A DNA stretch of 33,650 bases from Crenarchaeota archaeon 13_1_40CM_3_52_17 (GTDB lineage Archaea > Thermoproteota > Bathyarchaeia > 40CM-2-53-6), in NCBI GenBank assembly GCA_001918745.1, contig MNGN01000031.1:1-33650 (forward strand), written 5' to 3'. A program made the translations under genes and the position numbers. The notes under the pieces are model-generated. The model searched no databases. It was not told the DNA's origin and saw only the letters and a list, made by a program, of their open reading frames with translations. This document shows, one piece after another, positions 19,729 to 28,268 of the stretch; the first letter of the stretch is position 1; every line of letters starts with the position of its first letter.

Positions 19729-20174
19729 GAAACCGACAACGATCTCGCGACCCTGCTCTTGAGCTTCGAGCTACTGTTGAAGCCAACAGGCCCAAACCTC
19801 AGTATCCGAACAACCCGGACAGGCAACTTTTCTCTCTTGACAAGTCGTGTGACAGCAGTTCTAATCTCATTCTGGTCGTAGCCAACACAGACGAAGTCCG
19901 GCCTGACCTCTTTGAGAATCCCTAGGAGATCAATCTCTTCCCTTCCGAGAATCGCCCGATCAACCACGCGGAAAGCGGCAACTAGCTCTCTCCTCTGATC
20001 TTCAGGGACAATCGGCCCTCTTCCCTTCCTTCGACGCACCGTCCTGTCGCGCGCGATCACCACCACAAGCTTGGACCCAGGACCTCCTGTTTTCTTTGAT
20101 TCTTCGAGGAATCTCAGATGTCCTAGATGCAGAAGATCGAAGACGCCAGTGGCTAGCACAGTCTTTCTTGGCAA
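19725..20174 (-). CDS. ribL: Archaeal FAD synthase, cytidylyltransferase fold
   Basis: LATGVFDLLHLGHLRFLEESKK and VCVGYDQNEI. Confidence 0.9.
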   Translation of the reverse strand: MPRKTVLATGVFDLLHLGHLRFLEESKKTGGPGSKLVVVIARDRTVRRRKGRGPIVPEDQRRELVAAFRVVDRAILGREEIDLLGILKEVRPDFVCVGYDQNEIRTAVTRLVKREKLPVRVVRILRFGPVGFNSSSKLKSRVARSLSVS

Positions 20175-20233
20175 GCTCAGAGCGAAGGGAACGTGTTAGC
20201 AGAAGGAATAAGAACGCTTCTTGCCGACCCAGG

Positions 20234-20800
20234 CTAAACTGTCAAGCCGCGCTTGGGATCCCCTTTCGGTTCGTACTTCAGCATCAGCGCCTGTTTCGAT
20301 GAAGCCTCAGGCGCCTCGCCTCTCTTCGATGTGATCGTGACAGGAGTGTACCCGTTTATGATAGCATAGATGAACGAGTCATCTCCCCTCTCAGTGCAGT
20401 GCAACTGGAGCTTGTAGAGAGCTTCCCGATGAGTGAACACCATCTTCGTGGTCTCAGAATTGGTAATAATGACTCGACCACCGCAAGTCGGGCAAGCAAT
20501 CGTCTCGTGTCTAGCAATCTTGAGACCGCAGTCTGGACACCAGACATCCTCGTCCCTTCGGGCGATGAATATTGACTGCCAAACCCCGACATGCTTCCGA
20601 GGGCTACACGCGTTCCATTCAGAAGTTGTTAGTCGAGTAGCCCGGAAGGCCCAGGCAGCCTCCTCCTTCCATCGGGTCAGGTGTTCGGCTCTATCCTCAC
20701 ACGTCTTGTGAAAGAACAGCCTCTGCCCTTCTTGGCTGAACGCCGCGGAAACAAGCTCGTCCCTGTGAATCGGCTTGCCACAGCCCGCACAGTTCTCCAT
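20234..20800 (-). CDS. Zinc-ribbon-containing hypothetical protein
   Basis: CAGCGKPI, CPDCGLKIARHETIACPTCGGRV. Confidence 0.65.
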   Translation of the reverse strand: MENCAGCGKPIHRDELVSAAFSQEGQRLFFHKTCEDRAEHLTRWKEEAAWAFRATRLTTSEWNACSPRKHVGVWQSIFIARRDEDVWCPDCGLKIARHETIACPTCGGRVIITNSETTKMVFTHREALYKLQLHCTERGDDSFIYAIINGYTPVTITSKRGEAPEASSKQALMLKYEPKGDPKRGLTV

Positions 20801-20868
20801 CAGTATCGAGGATAGTGGGGCTGCCAGGGCGATATCAGGCGAGTGTTACCCAGATAGATCCGTTCTCG

Positions 20869-21162
20869 CTAGAACTCGGCCAGACCGAGAAATTTCAGAG
20901 CATCGAGAAGGCCTTCAGCATAAGCGATACACGCGAGCGCAGTGACCGGTTTCTGGTTGCCCAAATAGTGCTCTGCGTCTCGAGCATAGTCGCGGGCAAG
21001 TTCCAAAACATGATTCGTCTGAGACAGGCGAATCGACGATCGGCCTTTCTTGATCTTCAAAGATTCCAGTGACTGGGATGTTGCCTTCACATACCTGGCA
21101 GCCCTCTCCCCCGCTCGTTCCCTCATTTCACCGACTCCAAATCCGTATCCTTCGCTCCGCAA
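20869..21162 (-). CDS. DUF357 family protein
   Basis: 97 aa; ALACIAYAEGLLDALKFLGL; overlaps the dphB 3' end. Confidence 0.8.
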   Translation of the reverse strand: MRSEGYGFGVGEMRERAGERAARYVKATSQSLESLKIKKGRSSIRLSQTNHVLELARDYARDAEHYLGNQKPVTALACIAYAEGLLDALKFLGLAEF

Positions 21163-21899
21163 AAGACCTTCAGAAACTCGACCTCCACGAAATGGAGCCT
21201 TCCGGGAATCACGAGGGAATGAGGGAACTTCCCGAAGTCTTCCCTCTGCAGCCCTCCAAGTCTCCGAGCGAGAACAAACTGATCAGGAGATCCCACCCTC
21301 GCCACACCAATCCCTAACCAGTTTTCAATCAAGGGATCTGCAGCCACGAGTTTCAAGGCTGCCTCAGCCACGGTGAGCTGTTTCGACAGGTCTGATCTAA
21401 TATCAAGGAGAACAAGGGAATGGAGTCCTCGTTTCCTGTTATCCATGATCCCATCAACAAGAGAACCTGGCACGCCGGACTCTTGAGGCATTGTTACGGT
21501 CTTGCCGAACTTGTAGCTTTGAAGACCGGTAGCCCCGCAAACCGCGGAGGCTATTGATGGACCATGAATGATTCTCGAAGATACCCCTCTCTTCGCCAGC
21601 TCAAGCCGGATAGAAACGTGAGTAGTAGCAATCATCGGATCGCCCGGAACCAGAAAAGCTACCCTTCCCTTCCCAGCCGCTTCGAGAATCCGTCTCCCGT
21701 TCTCATCTTCAAGCTGAACCCGATCCAATACGACGATTTTTTTTCCGAGAAGAAGCTCAAGCTTCTTCAGCTCAAGGCCAGGCATCAGGTTTGTGTAGAA
21801 TTCCGCAAATACAGCATCCGCCTTTCGAGCCACCTCGACGCCTTCTACAGTGAGCCCTTTCTCATCGTTCAATCCCAACCCGACAAACGTAACACTCAT
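21123..21899 (-). CDS. dphB: Diphthine synthase
   Basis: FVGLGLNDEKGLTVEGVE, FLVPGDPMIATTHVSIRLELAKRGV and HGPSIASAVCGATGLQSYKFGKTVTMP. Confidence 0.95.
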   Translation of the reverse strand: MSVTFVGLGLNDEKGLTVEGVEVARKADAVFAEFYTNLMPGLELKKLELLLGKKIVVLDRVQLEDENGRRILEAAGKGRVAFLVPGDPMIATTHVSIRLELAKRGVSSRIIHGPSIASAVCGATGLQSYKFGKTVTMPQESGVPGSLVDGIMDNRKRGLHSLVLLDIRSDLSKQLTVAEAALKLVAADPLIENWLGIGVARVGSPDQFVLARRLGGLQREDFGKFPHSLVIPGRLHFVEVEFLKVFCGAKDTDLESVK

Positions 21900-21947
21900 G
21901 ACTGCACGAGAATGGGCCTGTTTCCTAAAAGGCCGTTTTTCACTGGG

Positions 21948-23990
21948 CTAGCGTTGTTTCACCCCAGGCTTAGACGAGGCCTCGGTATTCTTACTATCCC
22001 TGCTTTTTTCGTCAGCGCGCTTGCCCTCCGCCCTCGAAGGCGTTGCAACGGTTGGGGCTTCTTTCTTTGCTGAGAGGATCGGAGTTAGGTCCTTTATCTC
22101 GGCTAGTTTTCTCCTGAGAATTCCGAATCGAGAGACTCGGAAGACCAGTCCTCGGCCTCTCTCTATCTCAAACGTAACTCTCTCGGATGCGATCCGTCGC
22201 CGTTCCATTTTCAATACCGACAAGTACCTGACACCTTTTCTTCCCGACCTAAGTAGAGTGAGTTCGATAACGCCGTCCACCATGCTCTTGATCTTGGCGA
22301 TGGAATCCTCAGGCACAGCGCCTCTAGAGGCCGTAAGGATAAACAACCCACCAGTCTTCTTCACTTTCGCGCCTACCGTCTGCAAGAAATTGATCGCCTG
22401 CTTTCCTTCAACCCCGTTGAAAATAGGCGTCAGAGAATCGAGAATCAGGGTCACAGGAACATTCTTCGCCTTCGTTATGAAGGAGGTGACCTGAATGTTC
22501 AACTCTGTAAGATCCGAGGGATCTCTAAGAGCGCCCTCGCCCTGTCCCGCTAGCCCAGAATAACAGTCGATTATCTTCAATCGTCCCTTGCGGAGATGCG
22601 AGATAATGTCCCAGCCAAACTCTCCCATTCGAGCCTGAACGTCCTCGGGAAACGCGTCATACGACAACAAAGCGCAGGGTCTTCCAGCCTCAAGCTCATC
22701 ATGCAACAATTCATAGGACAGAATGGTCTTACCACTGCCCGGATCGCCAAGCAGCAAAAGACTCGACCCGCGTGGGATCGGCCCTCCAATCATCTGTTCC
22801 AGATGCTCGAACCCAGCAAGAGACGTGTCGTACCGTTTCAACACAACAACTCCCCCTAGAAGAGCCAAGACGCCGCCTATCACAAACGGGAGATATCCTA
22901 AGGGAGAAGTCACAATATCGACTCTGATTGAAGTAGCAACACTTGGTCCAGTGTTCCCGAAACCATCATTGAGACTGTTAGCATCGACTCCAACAGTCCA
23001 GGCACCACCAGGGTCGAAGGTAGAGACGGAATAGCCGGTTGGAGTGTAGAATCCCAGACGGTTCGCATCATAGACCGCCGTCAGGTTTGCAATCGTAGTC
23101 CCTGACGGGTTCTTGACCGAGACCACGTATTGGCCAGATGCGAGAAACGCGCCGCTAGAGCCTGAGTATTTTATTCGAAAGTAGGGGTAGAGAGTGTCAC
23201 TGCTCGAAAAACTCGTCGATGGGATACCCTTTGAATTGTAGGTGACCATCGCGTCGACAAACAATTCGCTCTTCGTGACGGTAACGGTCACGGGCAGACT
23301 TGTCCCCGAGTTTCCGTTCGTGTCTGTGGCTCGTACTATTATCGTCCAAGAGCCGAGTGGATCATTCATCAAGACCTGATAGCTAAGGGAGTAGACCCCG
23401 TTAGTAGAGCTAACTTGGGGAAGCGTAAGTTGGCTGTTCGATGGAGTGTCCGCAGTTACCACCGCACCACTTACCGCTCCTAGAGAGTTCGCCACGGCCG
23501 CGGTGATTGTTAGAGCCTGCCCCCTTTGGACTGCTATCCCGAAGATTGGTTGCGATACAACGACGCTCATCATCGCAGTTACCGTGAACTGACCTGTAAC
23601 AACGTTGGCGATGTTTGACGGCGATGTCTGATTTACCGCAACGTTGTAGACGCCTCCGACATTGGTGGCGACAGTGCCATTCAACACGGTCCATGAGGTT
23701 GACGCCTGGTCGTACTGGACAGATATGCTCCCCGACCCTCGATTGTCGGTGGATATTACTTGGTTTGAAAACGCGGAACCAGTACCGTTCGGCTTCTGAA
23801 CACCGATCGTGACCCCGTAGAGAGCGTTCCTCGCTCCATTGGTTACTGTCACCATGATTGCGACGCTATTACCCAAGCTCGTCGTCGGTGGACTGATCGA
23901 GAGAGAGTATGGAGCGATACCGTGTACTTGGGCTACGAAAGTCAGGACTGATGCGATCAATAACGCCAAGAAGATTACTCGTGGTCTCAT
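21948..23990 (-). CDS. Secreted Ig-like repeat / TM / KaiC-RAD55-type ATPase fusion
   Basis: Signal peptide-like N-terminus, beta-rich repeats, TM YLPFVIGGVLALLGGVVVL, then MIGGPIPRGSSLLLLGDPGSGKTILSYELLHDEL (Walker A) and VTLILDSLTPIF (Walker B). Confidence 0.88.
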   Translation of the reverse strand: MRPRVIFLALLIASVLTFVAQVHGIAPYSLSISPPTTSLGNSVAIMVTVTNGARNALYGVTIGVQKPNGTGSAFSNQVISTDNRGSGSISVQYDQASTSWTVLNGTVATNVGGVYNVAVNQTSPSNIANVVTGQFTVTAMMSVVVSQPIFGIAVQRGQALTITAAVANSLGAVSGAVVTADTPSNSQLTLPQVSSTNGVYSLSYQVLMNDPLGSWTIIVRATDTNGNSGTSLPVTVTVTKSELFVDAMVTYNSKGIPSTSFSSSDTLYPYFRIKYSGSSGAFLASGQYVVSVKNPSGTTIANLTAVYDANRLGFYTPTGYSVSTFDPGGAWTVGVDANSLNDGFGNTGPSVATSIRVDIVTSPLGYLPFVIGGVLALLGGVVVLKRYDTSLAGFEHLEQMIGGPIPRGSSLLLLGDPGSGKTILSYELLHDELEAGRPCALLSYDAFPEDVQARMGEFGWDIISHLRKGRLKIIDCYSGLAGQGEGALRDPSDLTELNIQVTSFITKAKNVPVTLILDSLTPIFNGVEGKQAINFLQTVGAKVKKTGGLFILTASRGAVPEDSIAKIKSMVDGVIELTLLRSGRKGVRYLSVLKMERRRIASERVTFEIERGRGLVFRVSRFGILRRKLAEIKDLTPILSAKKEAPTVATPSRAEGKRADEKSRDSKNTEASSKPGVKQR

Positions 23991-24304
23991 CAGTACCCAG
24001 CCTTAGTAGTCTGAGGCATCATCCACGAAAGGGGCAGTCTCGTGTGTCGGGGAAGGCTTGTGTTACCGAAACGGTAGCGGGCTAGGTACACCAATGCGGC
24101 TTCTCATGAGCAGCTGAGGAAGAGTGTACGACTACTACTGGTTGTCAGAGAGGAGCACGATAGAGTTCCCTTCGTCTTAGATTCCGTGACGAATCAAAAT
24201 GAGAAAATCCTTCAACGGATTTAGAGTAGCTTTCTTCTCAGAAACGGTAACCCTTATTAGAAATTCGGCCGGGACCGAGCCTTCGGCGGGTTCGTGGGCC
24301 CGTA

Positions 24305-24335
24305 AACCGGACACGCATGCTGGTCTAGTCGGGCA
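24305..24335 (+). other. tRNA-Lys intron A (31 nt, position 9/10), BHB type
   Basis: Central helix CCCG 24299-24302 / CGGG 24330-24333; bulges TA^A and CA^G; removal gives GGGCCCGTA|GCTCAG. Confidence 0.87.
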
Positions 24336-24357
24336 GCTCAGCCAGGTAGAGCAGCAG

Positions 24358-24371
24358 ACTCTAAGGCTGAG
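24358..24371 (+). other. tRNA-Lys intron B (14 nt, position 30/31), mini-BHB
   Basis: Central helix CAGC 24352-24355 / GCTG 24366-24369; bulges AG^A and AG^G; inner CT-CTA-AG; outer AGAG/CTCT. Confidence 0.8.
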
Positions 24372-24385
24372 GCTCTTAACCTGAA

Positions 24386-24413
24386 GGACGAGTCCATCCG
24401 ACTCGCCCGGGGA
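24386..24413 (+). other. tRNA-Lys intron C (28-30 nt, near position 43), boundaries uncertain
   Basis: Inner hairpin CGAGTC-CATCC-GACTCG; CCTG 24380-24383 / CGGG 24408-24411 with one G-U. Canonical cuts give 28 nt; normal tRNA length needs 30 nt. Confidence 0.6.
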
Positions 24414-24517
24414 ATGGTCGAGGGTTCAAATCCCTCCGGGCCCGCCACAGCAGTACCCCAAACGCCAGTACCTCTGAGTAACCGTCAAGGCAATCCTCTC
24501 AAAGACTTCACCTCCTA

Positions 24518-25138
24518 ATGGTTATACACTACGAAGACATGATCACTCCTGTGCAAACGACAAGCACGCCTCTCTCAATCGACCTAGTCCGCGAGTTCGT
24601 AGTCGCCGGCCACGGAAACCTAGAAAAAGTACAAAAAATGCTCGCAGAGAAACCGGATCTACTAAACGCGGCATACGCTTGGACCGAGACCGACCGGGAA
24701 ACAGCGATTCAAGGCGCAACTCAAGTCGGCAGCGTTTCTATTACGGAATACCTTCTCGAAAATGGAGCGCCCCTCGAAATCTGCACAGCGGCAATGCTCG
24801 GAAGAAAAGACCTAGTCGAGAAGAGAATTCGAGACAATCCTAGTAGTATCAACTCGACAGGGGCACATCGTATCCCGCTCCTGCCACATGCGGCATGGAG
24901 TGGGAATCTCGAACTTGTTCAGTACCTGTTCCAAAACGGGGCGAAGACAGGATCATCTTTGGCCCTCCAAAACGCGGTTACAAGAGGTTACCACGACTTG
25001 GTCTTCTGGCTCATCGCCAACGCAGATCCGGACTTGAATGCCAAGAACTTTCAGGGAAAAACCCCGCTGTCGCTGTCTATGGAAAAGAAACACGAAACCA
25101 TTGCCCAACTCCTAAGGGAGCACGGTGCCAAGGAATAG
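24518..25138 (+). CDS. Ankyrin-repeat protein
   Basis: GATQVGSVSITEYLLENGAPLEI, AAWSGNLELVQYLFQNGAKT and NFQGKTPLSLSMEKKHETIAQLLREHGA repeats. Confidence 0.85.
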   Translation: MVIHYEDMITPVQTTSTPLSIDLVREFVVAGHGNLEKVQKMLAEKPDLLNAAYAWTETDRETAIQGATQVGSVSITEYLLENGAPLEICTAAMLGRKDLVEKRIRDNPSSINSTGAHRIPLLPHAAWSGNLELVQYLFQNGAKTGSSLALQNAVTRGYHDLVFWLIANADPDLNAKNFQGKTPLSLSMEKKHETIAQLLREHGAKE

Positions 25139-25466
25139 TTAGCCCGACAATCTCGATCAACGAAACCCTCGCGTCCAACTCGTGCTGTCTGAGGTCAGAT
25201 TAACCGATTGAAACTTCGCAAGTCTGTCGAAGGAGATCAACGACGACCATCCTGCTCGAAACATGGACCATACGATGGTCCCTACTGTCCGGAATGTTAT
25301 GAGCGCGCCATGAGCGGCGAAATCGACAGGAAGACGGCGGCATCGAGCTAAAATAATCCGTGTCCAACTCCTCGGCCTTTGTAGTGATTGTGCGAATGGA
25401 ACATCTGTTTCATCGAGCACCAAACAGCTATCGCCGCTTCATAGAATCAGAGATAGTGAGACTTCA

Positions 25467-25976
25467 TTGAAGTCAATATCACAGGACGAGAGGCTGAGGG
25501 TCGCTCCGAATTACTCGAAAGACTTCGAGACCCTTGAAAAGATGGAATGGGCTTTCTCGAAAGGAGACACTGACTTCTTCAGAGCAGTCCTCGACACCAG
25601 ACCAAGCTTGCTCCTCCGAATACACTCAGTCTGCATGCTCGCGGACATGAAAGATGAAAGGGCAGTTCCAGCTCTCTGCGAGACGCTGAGACGAGATCCA
25701 AGTCCACTGGTCAGACATGAGGCTGCGTTTGCACTTGGCCAACTGGAGTTCAAGTCATCAGTTCCCTTCCTCCTAGAAGCCATGGCGGCCGACGAGAGCG
25801 TCCTAGTACGACATGAATCTGCGGTGGCACTCGGGTCCATCGGAGAAGAGACAGCCCGCTCAGGACTGATCGACAGATTACGAGACCCAGATGAGGACGT
25901 GCGATTGTCCGCCGAAGTTGCTCTAGCCGATCTCGACTTTCTAGAGCGCCTAAAGACACGAACCACTAGGCGGTGA
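25467..25976 (+). CDS. HEAT-repeat (PBS-lyase-like) protein
   Basis: AVPALCETLRRDPSPLVRHEAAFALGQL and LLEAMAADESVLVRHESAVALGSIG repeats. Confidence 0.85.
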   Translation: MKSISQDERLRVAPNYSKDFETLEKMEWAFSKGDTDFFRAVLDTRPSLLLRIHSVCMLADMKDERAVPALCETLRRDPSPLVRHEAAFALGQLEFKSSVPFLLEAMAADESVLVRHESAVALGSIGEETARSGLIDRLRDPDEDVRLSAEVALADLDFLERLKTRTTRR

Positions 25977-25992
25977 ATACCGAGTTCCACCG

Positions 25993-27093
25993 TTGAGTCG
26001 GTATGAAGATTCCACCCGCCTCCGGGAAAGCTTGTCTCTGAGCATCTCAAAGAATCAAGGAGAGGAAGCGATCCAGCTCCTGAGTAAGCTGAAGCTACTG
26101 AACAGAAAACTCTCCCCGCGAACAATAGACGATCAACTGCACGTGCCCCTGTCGCGAACGCCACAACTAGAAGAGCAAAGACTGCTTGAAAGCGTCCTAG
26201 GAAAACAAAGTCTAAAACAAGAGAAATTTCACTTCAGAGCACAAATCATTGGCTCACTGGAGGAGGTCGTAGCTCGACAACTTCCTTCCAGCGTTATTCC
26301 ACTCGTTTCAAAATCGTTCGATGTGATCGGTGACATAGCCATCCTGGAACTCTCTCCCGAAGCAGAACCATTCGAGAGGAACATCGCCGAAGCGCTGATG
26401 AAGGTCCACAAGAACGTCAAGACAGTCTACTCAAAAGCTGGACCAATCACCGACAACCAGCGATTGAGGCCTCTACATCACGTCCTCGGGTCGAATCGAA
26501 CAGAGACAATTCATAGAGAACTAGGTTGTCGTTTCAAGATCGACGTTGCGAAAGCCTTCTTCTCACCCCGTCAATCCACCGAGCATCGAAAAGTGGCCGA
26601 ACAGGTACGGCCAGGAGAATGCGTGGTAGACATGTTCGCGGGCGTGGGACCCTTCTCGGTACTCATCGCGAAACGATTGAAAGACGTACGAATCCACGCT
26701 ATAGATGCCAACCCCGAAGCTGCCAAGCTGATCGGAGAAAACGCGAAATTGAACAAGGTCCAAGACAGGATAACGGTGTGGTCCGGTGACGCCCGTGTCG
26801 TCATCAGGGAGAACCTCGCTGGCATAGCATCGCGAGTGATAATGAATCACCCTTCACAAGCGAGGGAGTTCTTGGAACACGCATGTGAAGCATTTGGGAG
26901 CGACGGAGGAATCGTTCACTACTACACCTTCGCAGAAGGAATCGACAGCGAGCTAGAGGCTCGGAAAGAACTTACAGGTGTCCTGGATAATTCAAGGTGG
27001 CGGGTCAAGGAAGTCAAGGCAACACGGAAGGTGAGGGGTGTCGCTCCGATGAAATGGCAAATCGCGATAGACGCGGAACTTGCGCCAGCCTAG
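25993..27093 (+). CDS. trm5: tRNA (guanine37-N1)-methyltransferase Trm5 family
   Basis: FSPRQSTEHRKVAEQVRPGECVVDMFAGVGPFSVLIAK, HAIDANPEAAKLI and VIMNHPSQAREFL; TTG start. Confidence 0.9.
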   Translation: MSRYEDSTRLRESLSLSISKNQGEEAIQLLSKLKLLNRKLSPRTIDDQLHVPLSRTPQLEEQRLLESVLGKQSLKQEKFHFRAQIIGSLEEVVARQLPSSVIPLVSKSFDVIGDIAILELSPEAEPFERNIAEALMKVHKNVKTVYSKAGPITDNQRLRPLHHVLGSNRTETIHRELGCRFKIDVAKAFFSPRQSTEHRKVAEQVRPGECVVDMFAGVGPFSVLIAKRLKDVRIHAIDANPEAAKLIGENAKLNKVQDRITVWSGDARVVIRENLAGIASRVIMNHPSQAREFLEHACEAFGSDGGIVHYYTFAEGIDSELEARKELTGVLDNSRWRVKEVKATRKVRGVAPMKWQIAIDAELAPA

Positions 27094-27509
27094 GTCTCCA
27101 CGATTAGCTCGACCAACACCTGCCGCCTAGGATCTTGAAGCAATTCCACGAATGATCTCGGGATATCAGCCGCCGCCCGATTTGAGTGCACCATCAGGGT
27201 CCTATCAGATATGAAACCACTTTTTCTGACCACCATGTCCGTGGGATGGGAGAGAGTCAATCCCTGGGCACCTCGCCCCTGGACGGAGAATTGATGGACG
27301 TCAACCGTCAGAGTTAAGTTGACTTTACAGGTCTCGCTGGAGAGAGCTTTTTTCATCGGCTCGGGCAAGTCGCTCAATGCAACGGAGCACCCGACCGCAA
27401 CGATGCAGTCTCCCTTATTGCCAAGATCAGTGTCCGCTGTGAGCTCCAAAGTCGTCGGGTGACTTGACGAGACCGAAGGATGGCCCCGCGCGTAGAACTT
27501 GAAATTCAT
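27090..27509 (-). CDS. DUF371 family protein
   Basis: FYARGHPSVSSSHPTTLELTADTDLGNKGDCIVAVG. Confidence 0.85.
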   Translation of the reverse strand: MNFKFYARGHPSVSSSHPTTLELTADTDLGNKGDCIVAVGCSVALSDLPEPMKKALSSETCKVNLTLTVDVHQFSVQGRGAQGLTLSHPTDMVVRKSGFISDRTLMVHSNRAAADIPRSFVELLQDPRRQVLVELIVET

Positions 27510-27587
27510 CGAGAGTTACACTATTCGACCAGAGGGGTCTAATATGCTCATCAACGAGTGACATGAGGGGAGGGATGACCGAAGTCC

Positions 27588-28268
27588 GTGGATTTCGCTA
27601 GTGAACGAGAAAGAATGGTCCGGGCCCTAATTGCCGAAGGACTCCTCAAGACCCGCAAGGTCATTGACTCTATGAGAGCGGTTCCGAGAGAACTGTTCGT
27701 GTCCAGCCAAATGCGACAGTACGCGTACAACGATACTCCATTACCGACGGAGCATGGCCAAACGATCAGTGCGCCACTCGGCTGAACAGCCGGGCGTTAC
27801 ATGGTGGCCATGATGGACGAGGCGTTGGAGCTACGACATGGGATGAGGGTGCTCGAAGTAGGCGCAGGAAGTGGATACCATGCGGCCACCATCGCGGAAA
27901 TTGTACGCGACGAGGGACATGTTTTTGCGATCGAATATCTCGATAAACTGATTGCTTTCGCGAGGAGCAACCTGGATCGAGCAGGATACACCAATCGGGT
28001 CACGCTGGTTCAAGGCGATGGATCATTGGGTTACGCTGAGCGAGCCCCGTACGACAGAATACTCGTCACGGCCGCGGCCCCCAAGATTCCGCCCAATCTG
28101 CTAGAACAACTGAAGCCAGACGGAGCTCTCGTCGTCCCAGTCGGTGGAAGAATGTTCCCACAAGAGCTTATCCGGGTCCGGAAGAAGCCTGATGGAACCT
28201 TGGATCGGGATTCCCTGGGAGGAGTTGCATTCGTGCCCCTCATCGGGAAATATGGCTTCAGCGACTAA
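27588..28268 (+). CDS. pcm: Protein-L-isoaspartate O-methyltransferase, predicted join(27588..27777,27799..28268)
   Basis: Exon 1 ...NDTPLPTEHGQTISAP + exon 2 (H)MVAMMDEALELRHGMRVLEVGAGSGYHAATIAEI...GGVAFVPLIGKYGFSD. The joined ORF is 660 nt (219 aa). Confidence 0.9.
27778..27798 (+). other. Candidate BHB intron within pcm mRNA (21 nt, contains in-frame TGA)
   Basis: tcggctgaacagccgggcgtt. Central helix CGCC 27772-27775 / GGCG 27793-27796; bulges 27776-27778 AC^U and 27797-27799 UU^A; inner stem CGGCU/AGCCG with GAAC loop; outer pairs G-C, U-A, G-U. Confidence 0.87.

Larger units (their letters stand above)
24296..24444 (+). tRNA. tRNA-Lys(CUU), intron-containing, followed by encoded CCA (24445-24447)
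   Basis: Acceptor GGGCCCG/CGGGCCC, D-arm GCTCAGCCAGGTAGAGC, loop CTCTTAA, T-arm GAGGG-TTCAAAT-CCCTC. Interruptions at 24305-24335, 24358-24371 and about 24384-24414. Confidence 0.88.

Noticed and set aside
24062-24078. Small hairpin TGTTACCG-AAA-CGGTAGC-like element upstream of tRNA-Lys
   Set aside because: Short stem, no clear role; related GAAACGGTA at 24241 could be chance.
27783-27785. TGA in pcm as selenocysteine or simple nonsense pseudogene
   Set aside because: The stop lies inside a segment whose exact 21-nt removal restores the conserved motif and matches BHB geometry. The rest of the gene is intact.
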